A stretch of DNA of 64,000 nt from CAIZQW01 sp942493055 (GTDB taxonomy: Bacteria; Verrucomicrobiota; Kiritimatiellia; RFP12; UBA1067), in the NCBI GenBank assembly GCA_942493055.1, contig OW818680.1, positions 1,736,001 to 1,800,000 on the forward strand, written 5' to 3'. Every line of letters starts with the position of its first letter. The first letter of the stretch is position 1. Made by a program: the position numbers and the translations under genes. The notes under the pieces were generated by a model that ran no database searches, was not told the origin of the DNA, and saw only the letters and a program-made list of their open reading frames with translations. Shown piece by piece: positions 27,301-40,302 of this stretch.

Positions 27301-28775
27301 TCGGACCAGGTGTCGGTGCCCAGGACGCGCTCCTGCGCGTTGGGGACGCCGTCCGCGTCGAAGTCGAGGCCGTCGGGTTCGCGGTCGCTGACGACGATCG
27401 CGTCCATCCCGGCGTCGCCTCCGGTACCGTTCTGCATGGAGATACTGTTCAGTCCGGAGATCGACGGATCCGCGAAGCCGAAGTCGCGGCAGACCGCCAC
27501 GCCCTGGCAGCAGAGCGTATACTTCTTCGCTTCAAAGTCGAAGCGTATGTCGATGCGCGCCCAGATATTCGTGATGTCCGGGAAGGCGCGGGCCGATTCG
27601 ACCCACCTGGCTGCGGCGCCGTCGTAGGCGGCGACGCTCTCCCCTTCCAGGGCGAAGAACGCCAAGCCGTTGGTGAAGTTCGCGCCGATGCCTCCCGGGA
27701 CGAGCCTCGCCCTCATGGACACCCAGACGATGTTCGTCGACAGGCTTGAAGGTATCGGGCGGGTGGCGACGGTCATCCCTTCTTCGACGGGCGTGCGCCT
27801 CATCAGAAGCGACTGGCTGCCCTCGGCGGCCTGCCCCGCGACGACATCGACGCCATTGGAGGCGGTCCACCCCTGGACGCCGCTGACGGGGCCTGCGGAG
27901 TAGCCTTCGAGCTGCTCGAAGCCTAAGCGCCAGACGAAGGGGGCCTGCGAAAGCGGGACGTTGGTCGAGGCCGAAGGCGCGGAGCCGGAGACCGGCGCGG
28001 GGGCCATGTTTGCGAGCGGGCTGCCTGTCAGTCCGAGGAGCTGGGCGTCCTGGTCGTCGTCGAAGCCGTTGCCGTCCGTGTCAACGTAGAGCATGGAGGC
28101 GAAGACATGGGCCACGCCCTGCGTGACGTGCAGGGAGAGCGTCCGGGCTTCGGGATATGCGGAGAGCTGTATTTTGTTCGTGAACCAGGTGTCCCCGGCG
28201 TGGGCGAGGCTGACAGCAGGAGCGACGGAGACGAGGTTGGAGTCCAGCATGTCGACGGCCATGAAGCCGTCAACGAGCGCCGAGACTGCGAGCCAGAGGT
28301 CGTTCGACTGCGCAAGCCGGTCGACGGGCATCAGCAGGTAGCCGAGCTCCGGTTCCAGCACCCATGCGTGGCAGTAGCCGGGGTACTCGACATGGGAGCC
28401 GCCGAGGGCGACGCCGTAGCCAGCCCAAGCAGGCCGGGGGTATGCATTGGTCTCGCCGTATGTGAAGCGGGGGTCGCCCCAGAGGTAGAGGGCGCGGGAG
28501 ACCGGTTCGGCGTCGAGGCTGTCCGGCCATCCGTCGAAGTCGGTGTCCGGGTTGAGGGGGTCCGTCCAGGCGGTCTTCTCGGCCGCGTTGTCCATGAGGT
28601 CGCTGTCCGGGTCGGCTTCGGGGGCCGCGGAGTCGCCCGAGAGCCCGAAGAAAATCTCGAAGACGTTGGGTATGCCGTCGCCGTCGGTGTCGCCGTCCGT
28701 CTGCGCGACGAGGATGACCCCTGCCAGGATGGCTGCCGGGGGGAGGAGGTAGGCTAATGCTTTTTTCAGTTTCAT
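24312..28775 (-). CDS. Giant secreted protein with thrombospondin type 3 calcium-binding repeats
   Basis: 1487 aa with a signal peptide (KKALAYLLPPAAILAGVILVA). Asp-rich repeats of the DxDxDGxxD type occur in several blocks: DGDTDGDGIPN near 28, DFDADGVPNAQE near 475, and a long block around 890-970 (DADNDGIQD, DSDGDTILDRDE, DTDFDGLTDKEE). Between them lie beta-sandwich-like segments, three of which repeat a pattern with PWLPAG.(HN)RF.I.W, suggestive of carbohydrate-binding modules. Probably surface exposed and calcium-stabilised. It is in line with the Rhs gene downstream and the HEAT-like gene upstream and may help anchor or present the Rhs protein. Very GC-rich compared with the Rhs tips. 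Confidence 0.8.
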   Translation of the reverse strand: MKLKKALAYLLPPAAILAGVILVAQTDGDTDGDGIPNVFEIFFGLSGDSAAPEADPDSDLMDNAAEKTAWTDPLNPDTDFDGWPDSLDAEPVSRALYLWGDPRFTYGETNAYPRPAWAGYGVALGGSHVEYPGYCHAWVLEPELGYLLMPVDRLAQSNDLWLAVSALVDGFMAVDMLDSNLVSVAPAVSLAHAGDTWFTNKIQLSAYPEARTLSLHVTQGVAHVFASMLYVDTDGNGFDDDQDAQLLGLTGSPLANMAPAPVSGSAPSASTNVPLSQAPFVWRLGFEQLEGYSAGPVSGVQGWTASNGVDVVAGQAAEGSQSLLMRRTPVEEGMTVATRPIPSSLSTNIVWVSMRARLVPGGIGANFTNGLAFFALEGESVAAYDGAAARWVESARAFPDITNIWARIDIRFDFEAKKYTLCCQGVAVCRDFGFADPSISGLNSISMQNGTGGDAGMDAIVVSDREPDGLDFDADGVPNAQERVLGTDTWSDDTDNDGIKDAVEIAQGWNPLVPDMDPDADGIPTSDETGRFGTDPAKADSDNDGTQDVYPVAAIGGSAFTAKSGSWTAQGDAVTASEGSLLRLAYDVTLPSPGFHQVSVTLSNVTASAELHSLTLFCDDAVIATFASAIPAGGATWQVWTPWLPAGLNRFRIVWTEDAPAGRRLSVLGFRVNGIDSGASARQLWCSLNPGTADSDFDGLTDLHETGSSTTLVTRVDSDSDLLWDSDESAIFRLNPNIPDTDSDNTPDGSVASFRNGVDTAARYITHITTDFTASGDSLVWANSTASSCAYDLTVETPGFHVLEIQARNFQYDPPANYRFTFNASLLDRSIGSVYVDGDIDRAGKGRLITPWLPAGVHRFKIAWANRVVSGSRISRPALDFIRLVAVHGADADNDGIQDWMEDRLAATTADSDGDTILDRDEVRVRGSNPLNTDTDFDGLTDKEEITAGTSLLDADTDNDGVSDKEEIRIGTNPLTQSFGTAWTPISVKTGSQTDKVEGQFYRDASLIAAHARGAVEYVFDLPSDAKPVLRVTGRHEWRGQSGTTPITMSDFIVYADGQLVGRYWLRDADGSFDAVLPFMKAGPRRIRIVWNAVDASLGLKIASVGLGSLGGSDSDADGIADWVATSSARTNFASKAVIASPLSPACVEGSARWPELVTGMFGGASVTVRPSIAGRWYADLPLDPSGVASSLALSFENGACTSAVSMAWTPLDLVTGVTTLNARVGDTLRLGVSQAGSAVLTVVNASGTVLQNVSVTQGVPLDIPLTLDGAWTFTTLWTPATGSPVTRTLTVNVYDGSLPAAAPACQLGRARSWIVPGLTPGVKLEAASGLSVSLSGNTNATLNVSSAYMDHYVLLRAGTGGPILDSRRAIPFWVQTHLDCYARVIERRATSQVWEHRMVTFGVPADTGIEICIFVGGVTFDDLSIARMIPGSSLCEAGEYSFRMIHPNSVSASTCHTIKSYQDGVPLGDAYSLGMGLPSDLKQPAP

Positions 28776-28817
28776 GGGAGAATTGCCTTATTGGGTTGGA
28801 AGAATTGCCTTGTTGCG

Positions 28818-29813
28818 TTATTGAAGAGTTGAGGTCACTTTGACAGAGGATGCGGCGCGGTCGGAGACCGTCGCCCTACCTTCGCCGAGTTCGGAGAGGG
28901 ACTTGGTGGCGGCAGCGCAGACGAGTTCGGAGGCGGAGGATTTGGCGAGGGCCTCCAGCGCGGGGCGGGCGGCTTCGAGGCGGGACATACCCGCGAGGCG
29001 GGCGGCGGTGATCTGCGCGGCCTCGCTGGCGGAGGCGTCGGAGAGCGCGGAGAGGATGCGGCTGTCGAGTTCGGCGCGGGGGAAGGCGGATGGTTCGGAG
29101 GCGAGGATGGTGTTCAGGCCGAGCAGCGCGGTGCCGGGCCAGGTGTTGCCCCCTGCGGACGCGGCGGACATCAGCGTCTCCAGGGCCAGTTCGCGGGCGG
29201 CGGGCGCGTCGTCGGCGTGGTCGGAGACCCCTGCCCTACCCGCCAGGTTCAGGTAGCCGGACGTCAGCATCTGGAGGCAGTAGTCGCGCCAGACCTCGTC
29301 CTGCGCCGGGTCGGCGTGCTGCAGGGCCAGGTCGGCCAGGATGTCCGCAGGGAACCCGGGTTGCTGGAGGAGGATGTCCGTCGCGGCGTTCTTCACGCCG
29401 TTGAACTCCAGGGGTGAGAGCGCCATGGAAGGGCTGAAAGGTTCAGAGACGAGAGCCCTCAATGTGGCTACCTGGTTGGAGGACAGGACGGCCGGAAGTT
29501 CCCTCAGCGCGGCCATGCTCCCGGGGTAGCTGGTAGCTCCGGGCCCCAAGGTGCTGACAAACGGGTTCACATTGTTTGTGGCGGGGCCGGCCGATGCCCG
29601 TTTAAGAGCGGACTGCCTGAGCTGGGCCGCTGTGCTACGGCGGGGCGGGGAGTGATTGGCGGACAAGACTGTCCGCGCTCCCAGGCCGGCATCGAGGGCT
29701 GCATTACCGGAGAAAAGGAGGCATAACCCTCCAAAAAGAGACAAAAGGCTGAAAATCGCCAGAAAAATGCGCAAAAAAGGCTTTTTGTTGCCTGTGTTAT
29801 TCAAATCGACCAC
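28818..29813 (-). CDS. Membrane-anchored helical-repeat (HEAT-like) protein
   Basis: 331 aa with a GTG start backed by AGGAAG a few bases upstream. One hydrophobic segment (about 13-35, FLRIFLAIFSLLSLFGGLCLL) could be a signal or anchor. The rest is alanine/leucine-rich helical repeat sequence ending with EAARPALEALAKSSASELVCAAATKSLSEL, typical of HEAT-like repeats. First gene of the presumed operon leading to the calcium-repeat and Rhs proteins (42-base gap). No specific function known. Strongly GC-rich. Confidence 0.6.
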   Translation of the reverse strand: MVDLNNTGNKKPFLRIFLAIFSLLSLFGGLCLLFSGNAALDAGLGARTVLSANHSPPRRSTAAQLRQSALKRASAGPATNNVNPFVSTLGPGATSYPGSMAALRELPAVLSSNQVATLRALVSEPFSPSMALSPLEFNGVKNAATDILLQQPGFPADILADLALQHADPAQDEVWRDYCLQMLTSGYLNLAGRAGVSDHADDAPAARELALETLMSAASAGGNTWPGTALLGLNTILASEPSAFPRAELDSRILSALSDASASEAAQITAARLAGMSRLEAARPALEALAKSSASELVCAAATKSLSELGEGRATVSDRAASSVKVTSTLQ

Positions 29814-30040
29814 TTTCTTCCTGATGCTTTAAGCCGCATACCCTTGCCAGCCAGCGTCAGAAATTTCAACGACCTCAATAAACGGAAAGAGCGAAAAAAT
29901 GCCTGTTTTCTACAAACTTTTACGCGTTTATTTTTACAATGTTGCCTAGAATATCGGATTGCCGCTGGCTTGTCCAGTGCTATTTTTACCCGATCAGCAA
30001 ATTTTTAAACTCTTGTGATTTGGCCTTGACCGAACGCGAC

Positions 30041-30080
30041 AAAAAAAGAGACGGCAGGTTTCCCTACCGTCTCTTTTTTT
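30041..30080 (-). terminator. rpoC: Rho-independent terminator of the rpoBC operon
   Basis: 12-bp stem (arms 30047-30058 and 30063-30074, one mismatch) with a loop reading GAAA on the minus strand, flanked by A7 and T6. It ends 18 bases beyond the rpoC stop. The stem with flanking A and T runs would work in both directions. Confidence 0.93.
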
Positions 30081-30091
30081 ACTGGCTAATC

Positions 30092-33000
30092 TTAGTTGAA
30101 GATCTCGTCGACCGCTGCGGCCTGAGCTTCGCCAAAGACAGCCTTCATTTCCTCTTCGCTGATCGGCTCCTTCATCTGCACGAGCTTGATGTGGCGGTGC
30201 AAGGGGAAGCCTGTTCCACCCGGGATCAAGTGACCCAGGATGACGTTCTCCTTGAAGCCGCGCAACTCGTCGACACGTCCGATCGTCGCGGCATCGGTCA
30301 GCACACGCGTGGTGTCCTGGAACGATGCAGCCGAGATGAAGCTGTCGGTTTCGAGCGAGGCCTTGGTGATACCCAGCAAAGCGGGCTGCGCTTCAGCCGG
30401 ACGCTTACCTTCTGCAACGATCTCTTCGTTGATCTCCAAGAATTTCTGGCGCGTCACCTGCTCGCCCCACAAGAAGTCCGTGTCGCCCGGATTGGTGATG
30501 CGTACTTTACGCAACATCTGGCGGACGATGATTTCAATGTGCTTGTCGTTGATTTCCACGCCTTGCAGACGATAGACCTGCTGCACTTCGTTCACGAGGT
30601 ACTTCTGGAGTTCCTGAGGTCCGCAGACATCGAGAATTTCCTGAGGCACGACCGGACCTTCTGTGAGCTGCTGGCCCTTCTTCACGCGGTCACCCTTAAA
30701 CACAACGACCTGCTTGCCCATGGGGATCAAGTGTTCTTCGTCATGTCCGGTGATTTCGTCGCGGACGATCAAGCAACGCTTGCCGCGCTGATGTTCGCCA
30801 AAGTCAACCGTACCTTCGATACGTGAAATTTCAGCGGCATCCTTCGGCTGGCGCGCTTCAAAGAGTTCCGCTACGCGCGGCAGACCGCCTGTAATATCGC
30901 GGGTCTTCGCTTCCTTACGGGGCGTCTTTGCGATCATGATACCCGGCGTGACCTTCGAGCCTTCCTTCACCATCACGATAGCGCCTGCAGGGATGTGATA
31001 GAAGCCGAGCGTTTCGCCGGACTTCTGATCCTTGACGATAATCTGAGGATGGAGCTCTTCCTTGGTTTCAAGGACGAGCAGGGTCGAGGCACCCGTGACA
31101 GCGTCATGGTCGGTACGGACCGAGACATCATCCACGAAGTCATGGAACGATACGACGCCCGGCTTTTCAGCAAGAATCGGCACCGAATGCGGATCCCATG
31201 TTGCGACTTTGTTACCGACCTTGACCTGTGCGCCATCTTCCACGAGCAACGTGGTACCGATGTGCAGGTTGTAGGTGTCGATTTCATTGCCTTCGCCGTC
31301 GACGATTTCAATCGTTCCGTTCTTATTCAGGACAACGATGTTGCCTTCGTCATTACGGACTGTACGCACGTCAACATACTTGAGGAAGCCGGGGTTCTTC
31401 ACGACAATTTCAGGAATCTTGGCCACGGTCGAAGCGGTACCACCGATATGGAACGTACGCATCGTCAACTGTGTGCCCGGTTCACCGATCGACTGTGCCG
31501 CAATAATACCGACAGCGACACCGATCTCAACAGGCTTGCCTGTGGAGAGGTCGCGGCCATAGCACTTTGCGCACATGCCGTGAGGTGAATCGCATGTCAG
31601 ACCCGAGCGGATCCAGACGCGTTCAATACCTGCGTCATCAATAATCTTGCAATACGCTTCGTCAATTTCCGCATTGGCCGGAACAACGATTTCGCCGGTG
31701 ACGGGATGACGGATTTCATAGAGCGCCACACGGCCCAGGATACGTGTCTTCAGAGGAATGAGTGTTTCATCGCCTTCTTCCACAGACTCGACTTCAATGC
31801 CGTTCACGGTATTACAGTCCTGGATCGTGATGATCACGTCCTGTGACACGTCAACAAGCTTACGTGTGAGGTAACCTGCGTCAGCGGTCTTCAACGCGGT
31901 ATCCGCCAAACCTTTACGCGCACCGTGCGTGGAAATGAAGTATTCCAACACGCTCAGGCCTTCACGGAAGGAAGCGGTGATCGGGCGTTCAATGATTTCG
32001 CCGGACGGGTTAGCCATCAAACCGCGCATACCTGCGAGCTGACGGATCTGGAGTTTCGAACCACGGGCCTTGGAGTCCACCATCATATAGACGGGGTTGG
32101 TCTCCTTGGGCTGATCGTCTTCGCTCTTTTTGTTCTTATCAATCGTCTTGTAGAGCTCGTCCGAAATCTTTTCGGTCGCAGCCGTCCAAATATCAACGAT
32201 CTTGTTGTGACGTTCGCCGTCCGTGATCACGCCGGTCTGGAACTGGGAATCCACCTTTTCAACTTCGGTGTACGCCTTGGCAATAATCTCGTCCTTGATT
32301 TTAGGGCGGATCATATCCTTCAGGCCCATCGAGACACCTGCGAGACACGCATGCTTGAAGCCGAGGGTCTTGAGTTCATCCAGCGCCTTCACGGTGCGGG
32401 CATGGCCCGACACCTGGTGGCAGTTCAGGATGAGGTCACCCAGCTTGCTCTTGTCAATCTTGTCATTGACAAAGCCAAGCTCTTCCGGCCACAGCTCATT
32501 GAAGATCACACGGCCAGCCGTGGTTTCAATGACGCGCGGATCAGGCGTGCCGAAGCGGCGGCCCTTGATATTATAATCCGGGTTGCGGAAACGGATACGC
32601 GTATGATAGGTGATGGCGCCATCAGCGATCGCGAAATCAACTTCACCTGCCGAGTTAAAGAGCGTCAGATGCTCATGACCCGCCGGCTTCTTTCCTGCGA
32701 TCTTATCCGCCAGCTTATCCTGCTGACTGGGAATCGTGAGGTAGTAAATACCCAGCGCGATATCCTGCGTCGGCGTCATGATCGACTTACCGGAGGCCGG
32801 CGAGAAGATCGAGTTTGAGGCCAACATCAAGAGACGGCTTTCGAGCTGAGCTTCAACTGACAACGGAACATGCACGGCCATCTGGTCACCGTCGAAGTCG
32901 GCGTTGAACGCGGTACAGACCATCGGATGAATGCGAATCGCTTCGCCTTCAATGAGGACCGGTTCAAAGCTCTGAATCGACAAACGGTGCAAGGTCGGCG

Positions 33001-34285
33001 CACGGTTCAACATGACGGTCTTGCCCTTGGTCACTTCTTCGAGAATGTCCCAGACTTCAGGTGCGTGACGTTCAATCATCTTACGCGCGGTACGCACGGT
33101 ATGACAGATGCCCTTCTCCTTCAGACGGCGGATGATAAAGGGCTCGAACAGGGTGAGCGCCATCTTCTTCGGCAGCCCGCACTGCGTCAGCTTCAATTCA
33201 GGACCGACGACGATCACCGAACGGCCGGAATAGTCAACGCGCTTGCCGAGCAGGTTCTGACGGAAACGGCCTGTCTTGCCCTTCAGCATATCGCTCAAGG
33301 ACTTCAGCGGACGGTTTCCGGCGCCAGCGACGGCGCGGCCATGGCGGCCATTGTCAAACACAGCGTCAACAGCTTCCTGCAACATGCGCTTTTCATTGCG
33401 GATAATCACATCCGGTGTCTTCAGCGCCAGCAGGTTCTTGAGACGGTTGTTGCGGTTGATGACGCGACGATAGAGGTCGTTCAAGTCAGAGGTCGCGAAG
33501 CGGCCGCCCTCGAGCGGAACCAACGGACGCAACTCTGGCGGAATGACGGGCAGCGCATCCAGAATCATCCACTCCGGCTTCGCCTTGCTGGTGCGGAACC
33601 CTTCAACAATCTTCATGCGCTTGGTGATTTTCTTGCGCGTCTGTTTGCTGCGGGTATTCTCGATCTGCTCTTCCAAGTCATGCATGAGCTGATCCAGGTC
33701 AACCTTGTTCAAGCACTTACGGACCGCTTCCGCGCCCATCTGTGCTTCAAAGTTTTCGCCGAACTGCTCAACCGCTGCATGATACTCCTCTTCCGAGAGA
33801 AGCTGCATATACTTCAGCGTGGTCTCGCCCGGGTCGGTCACGAGATAATCTTCATAGTACAACACGCGTTCGAGTTCCGTCGCGGTCTTGTCCAGGACCA
33901 AACCGATACGGCTCGGGCTGCACTTGAAGAACCAGATGTGCGACACTGGCACGGCCAATTCGATATGGCCCATACGCTGGCGGCGCACACGCGACACGGT
34001 CACTTCCACGCCGCAACGATCGCACACCACACCCTTGTGTTTAATGCGCTTGTACTTGCCGCAGGAACATTCCCAGTCGCGGGTCGGGCCGAAAATCTTC
34101 TCACAGAAGAGGCCGTCGCGTTCCGGGCGATACGTGCGGTAATTGATGGTTTCAGGATTGCGGACTTCGCCATGGCTCCAGGAACGAATCGTTTCCGGAG
34201 AGGCAAGCGTGATGCTCACCGCATCATAATGCGCGCTTGCATCGAACATACCGCCAAACATTTCTTTAACTGCATAAGGATTCAT
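30092..34285 (-). CDS. rpoC: DNA-directed RNA polymerase subunit beta'
   Basis: 1397 aa, full length. N-terminal zinc-binding Cys cluster (CSCGKYKRIKHKG..CDRCGVEV, residues 69-88). The catalytic Mg motif NADFDGDQMAVH is near residue 465. The second zinc site is around 880-890 (CDSPHGMCAKCYG). The trigger-loop region is recognisable (GIIAAQSIGEPGTQLTMRTFH). Forms the active centre together with RpoB. It starts 19 bases below the rpoB stop and ends in a strong terminator. Confidence 0.98.
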   Translation of the reverse strand: MNPYAVKEMFGGMFDASAHYDAVSITLASPETIRSWSHGEVRNPETINYRTYRPERDGLFCEKIFGPTRDWECSCGKYKRIKHKGVVCDRCGVEVTVSRVRRQRMGHIELAVPVSHIWFFKCSPSRIGLVLDKTATELERVLYYEDYLVTDPGETTLKYMQLLSEEEYHAAVEQFGENFEAQMGAEAVRKCLNKVDLDQLMHDLEEQIENTRSKQTRKKITKRMKIVEGFRTSKAKPEWMILDALPVIPPELRPLVPLEGGRFATSDLNDLYRRVINRNNRLKNLLALKTPDVIIRNEKRMLQEAVDAVFDNGRHGRAVAGAGNRPLKSLSDMLKGKTGRFRQNLLGKRVDYSGRSVIVVGPELKLTQCGLPKKMALTLFEPFIIRRLKEKGICHTVRTARKMIERHAPEVWDILEEVTKGKTVMLNRAPTLHRLSIQSFEPVLIEGEAIRIHPMVCTAFNADFDGDQMAVHVPLSVEAQLESRLLMLASNSIFSPASGKSIMTPTQDIALGIYYLTIPSQQDKLADKIAGKKPAGHEHLTLFNSAGEVDFAIADGAITYHTRIRFRNPDYNIKGRRFGTPDPRVIETTAGRVIFNELWPEELGFVNDKIDKSKLGDLILNCHQVSGHARTVKALDELKTLGFKHACLAGVSMGLKDMIRPKIKDEIIAKAYTEVEKVDSQFQTGVITDGERHNKIVDIWTAATEKISDELYKTIDKNKKSEDDQPKETNPVYMMVDSKARGSKLQIRQLAGMRGLMANPSGEIIERPITASFREGLSVLEYFISTHGARKGLADTALKTADAGYLTRKLVDVSQDVIITIQDCNTVNGIEVESVEEGDETLIPLKTRILGRVALYEIRHPVTGEIVVPANAEIDEAYCKIIDDAGIERVWIRSGLTCDSPHGMCAKCYGRDLSTGKPVEIGVAVGIIAAQSIGEPGTQLTMRTFHIGGTASTVAKIPEIVVKNPGFLKYVDVRTVRNDEGNIVVLNKNGTIEIVDGEGNEIDTYNLHIGTTLLVEDGAQVKVGNKVATWDPHSVPILAEKPGVVSFHDFVDDVSVRTDHDAVTGASTLLVLETKEELHPQIIVKDQKSGETLGFYHIPAGAIVMVKEGSKVTPGIMIAKTPRKEAKTRDITGGLPRVAELFEARQPKDAAEISRIEGTVDFGEHQRGKRCLIVRDEITGHDEEHLIPMGKQVVVFKGDRVKKGQQLTEGPVVPQEILDVCGPQELQKYLVNEVQQVYRLQGVEINDKHIEIIVRQMLRKVRITNPGDTDFLWGEQVTRQKFLEINEEIVAEGKRPAEAQPALLGITKASLETDSFISAASFQDTTRVLTDAATIGRVDELRGFKENVILGHLIPGGTGFPLHRHIKLVQMKEPISEEEMKAVFGEAQAAAVDEIFN

Positions 34286-34304
34286 TGTAGGGTCCCTCCG
34301 TTAC

Positions 34305-38156
<3,852 letters not shown>

Positions 38157-38539
38157 TGCCTACCTCAGGGTTGGATGTTAATGAATCTTTCACTGCCACT
38201 TAAAGACCTAGCACGCGCGTTTGACTCCGCTTGCCCGCTGAACACTGGTTGCGCCTCGTGAATCGCCGGTTGTGAATGGAAGTGTGGTAAGCAGCCACTT
38301 TTTTAACTAATTCACACTACGGTTGATCCTGCGTCCACCCTGTCCAGGTGCGTGATGTCTCTCGTTCTACAGTTGCTAACGTGATGACTGATGGGCTTTT
38401 TGAAGCAACAAAGTGAAAATTAAAAACAGAAACGGAACAGCCGTTAGACCGTATCCACTTCCCATTTTTAATTTTCGACTTTTGCTTCCGACTCAAACCT
38501 GCCAGAGTCATCCGCTGGCAGATTTGAGCGGCAGTATCT
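38157..38539. other. 383-base rplL-rpoB intergenic region
   Basis: No coding frame is convincing here. It holds one stem-loop just below rplL (38493-38527) and otherwise AT-rich sequence. Short purine stretches upstream of rpoB include CCAACCCTGAGGTAGGC at its start. It may act as an attenuation or mRNA-processing segment setting the rplL/rpoB ratio. Confidence 0.6.
38493..38527 (-). terminator. Stem-loop between rplL and rpoB (attenuator or processing site)
   Basis: 13-bp inverted repeat with one mismatch (arms 38493-38505 and 38515-38527), 9-base loop. It begins 13 bases below the rplL stop. No T run follows on the minus strand, so a partial terminator or RNase III-type site is more likely than full termination. 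Confidence 0.55.
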
Positions 38540-38908
38540 TTACTTTACTTCAACCTTGGCGCCAGCCTTCTCCAAGATGTCCTTCATCTTAGCGGCTTCA
38601 TCCTTGCTCACGGCAGCCTTGACAGTCTTCGGAGCGGCTTCGACGAGGTCCTTCGCATCCTTCAGGCCCAAACCTGTGATGGTGCGGACTTCCTTGATGA
38701 CGCCGATCTTGTTTGCGCCAGCCTCAAGGAGGATCACATCGAACTCAGTCTTCTCTTCGACTGGAGCAGCGGCAGCAGGAGCAGCAGCAGCAGCAGCTAC
38801 AGGAGCGGCGGCGGATACGCCCCACTTCTCTTCGAGCGTCTTCACCAACTTGGAGATTTCGAGAACCGACAGGTTGCTCAGAAAATCAATGACTTCTTCG
38901 TTTGTCAT
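38540..38908 (-). CDS. rplL: 50S ribosomal protein L7/L12
   Basis: 122 aa, normal length. N-terminal dimerisation helices (EVIDFLSNLSVLEISKLVKTLEEKWGV), an Ala/Pro-rich hinge, and a C-terminal domain containing FDVILLEAG and GLGLKDAKDLVEAAP, which contacts elongation factors. It recruits EF-Tu and EF-G to the ribosomal stalk. Separated from rplJ by 156 bases without a gene. Confidence 0.98.
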   Translation of the reverse strand: MTNEEVIDFLSNLSVLEISKLVKTLEEKWGVSAAAPVAAAAAAPAAAAPVEEKTEFDVILLEAGANKIGVIKEVRTITGLGLKDAKDLVEAAPKTVKAAVSKDEAAKMKDILEKAGAKVEVK

Positions 38909-39064
38909 GTTATGTCTTCCTTTTTCTTGTTGTGCAACCGCCTACGTTATTTCGCGCAGGCGGGGTCGCCGCAGACATCACTCCTCATAAAGGAATCGCG
39001 CGTTCATGCGCAGAGGATCCAGCACTCGCCGACATCCCATGTCCAACGGCTTTTACGACACGTA

Positions 39065-39595
39065 TTATGCCGCAGATCCGTTCTTCTTGTCTTCGTACGC
39101 CTTAAGTGCGTACAACACGTTAAGCAGCGGTGCATTGAGCACACGCACAAAACTCGTAGCAGGAGCCAGGAGAGTTCCGAGCAACATCGCACGCATGACG
39201 TCCTTCGAAGGCAGCTTCGAGAGCGCTTCGACATCCGCTGCACTCAAGGCCGCCTTTTCAAGGCTTGCGCCCTTGACCGAGGCGATATTGTTCTTCTTCA
39301 CGAACTCCGTCAGTATCTTCGCCGCTTCCGTCACATCACCCTTGCCGGTGACGATGGCGGTGGGGCCAAAGAGCATCTTGGAGATATCATCCCACCCGAG
39401 CTCCTTGGCAGCCTTGGCCAGATAGGTGTTCTTGACAACCATCGCGCGGGCGTTCTGCTGGGCAAGTTCCTTGCGCAGCGTCGTGAGTTGCGTCACTTTC
39501 AAACCGCCGTAGTTGAGCACAAAACAGAAGTCCGATGTCGTTACGCGATCGATGACTTCATTCAAAATAGAAACTTTTTCAATTCTCATGGTCAA
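39065..39595 (-). CDS. rplJ: 50S ribosomal protein L10
   Basis: 176 aa. Stalk base protein that carries L7/L12 dimers. Recognisable by the N-terminal half (SDFCFVLNYGGLKVTQLTTLRKELAQQNA), the central VVKNTYLAKAAKELGW and a C-terminal helix. Begins 9 bases below rplA. In many bacteria L10 represses its own operon at an rplJ leader; there is no room for such a leader here, so any control would lie further upstream. Confidence 0.97.
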   Translation of the reverse strand: MTMRIEKVSILNEVIDRVTTSDFCFVLNYGGLKVTQLTTLRKELAQQNARAMVVKNTYLAKAAKELGWDDISKMLFGPTAIVTGKGDVTEAAKILTEFVKKNNIASVKGASLEKAALSAADVEALSKLPSKDVMRAMLLGTLLAPATSFVRVLNAPLLNVLYALKAYEDKKNGSAA

Positions 39596-39604
39596 AATCT
39601 CCTA

Positions 39605-40288
39605 TTATTCCTTGACCAACACGCGAACACCTGCGCCCATCGTCGAGCTCACCGTCATGGAACGAATAAACGCTCCCTTGGTGGAAGCCGGACGCTCTGC
39701 CTTGACAGCATCATAAAGGGTGTTGATGTTACCGACCAGTTTATCCGCATCGAAGCTCGCCTTGCCGCAGAGCGCGCCGATATTACCGGAACGGTCCATA
39801 CGGAAGTCAACCTTGCCACCTTTCGCCGCCTTTACAGCCGCTGCGGTGTCATCCGTCACGGTGCCGGTCTTGGGATTCGGCATCAAGCCACGAGGACCGA
39901 GGACGCGGGCGATTGTACGCACCTGCTTCATCGCATCTGTCGTTGCAATCGCGACATCGAAATCCATCCAGCCGCCCTTGACCTTTTCGATCAGGTCTTC
40001 GTAACCGACTTCGTCAGCACCTGCGGCACGTGCTTCATCAGCATGTTGCCCTGCGGCGAAGACGATGACGCGCACCTTCTTGCCTGTTCCATTGGGAAGG
40101 CTCACAGACGCGCGGACGGTCTGATCTGACTTTGTTGTATCCACACCCAGACGGAACGACACTTCGATGGTTTCATCGAATTTCGCGCTGGCGTTTGCCT
40201 TAACAAAAGCGACGGCTTCTTCGAGGCTCACAGCCCCGGTCGGCACTTTCTTCAGGATATCTGTATAACGTTTACCATGCTTAGCCAT
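39605..40288 (-). CDS. rplA: 50S ribosomal protein L1
   Basis: 227 aa, normal length. Signature AGADEVGYEDLIEKVKGG and the RNA-binding segment LGPRGLMPNPKTGTV, plus RSTMTVSSTMG-like end (FIRSMTVSSTMGAGV). Binds 23S rRNA at the L1 stalk and often autoregulates the L11-L1 mRNA. Follows rplK with a 14-base gap. Confidence 0.98.
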   Translation of the reverse strand: MAKHGKRYTDILKKVPTGAVSLEEAVAFVKANASAKFDETIEVSFRLGVDTTKSDQTVRASVSLPNGTGKKVRVIVFAAGQHADEARAAGADEVGYEDLIEKVKGGWMDFDVAIATTDAMKQVRTIARVLGPRGLMPNPKTGTVTDDTAAAVKAAKGGKVDFRMDRSGNIGALCGKASFDADKLVGNINTLYDAVKAERPASTKGAFIRSMTVSSTMGAGVRVLVKE

Positions 40289-40302
40289 GTTTCAGTTCTC
40301 CC

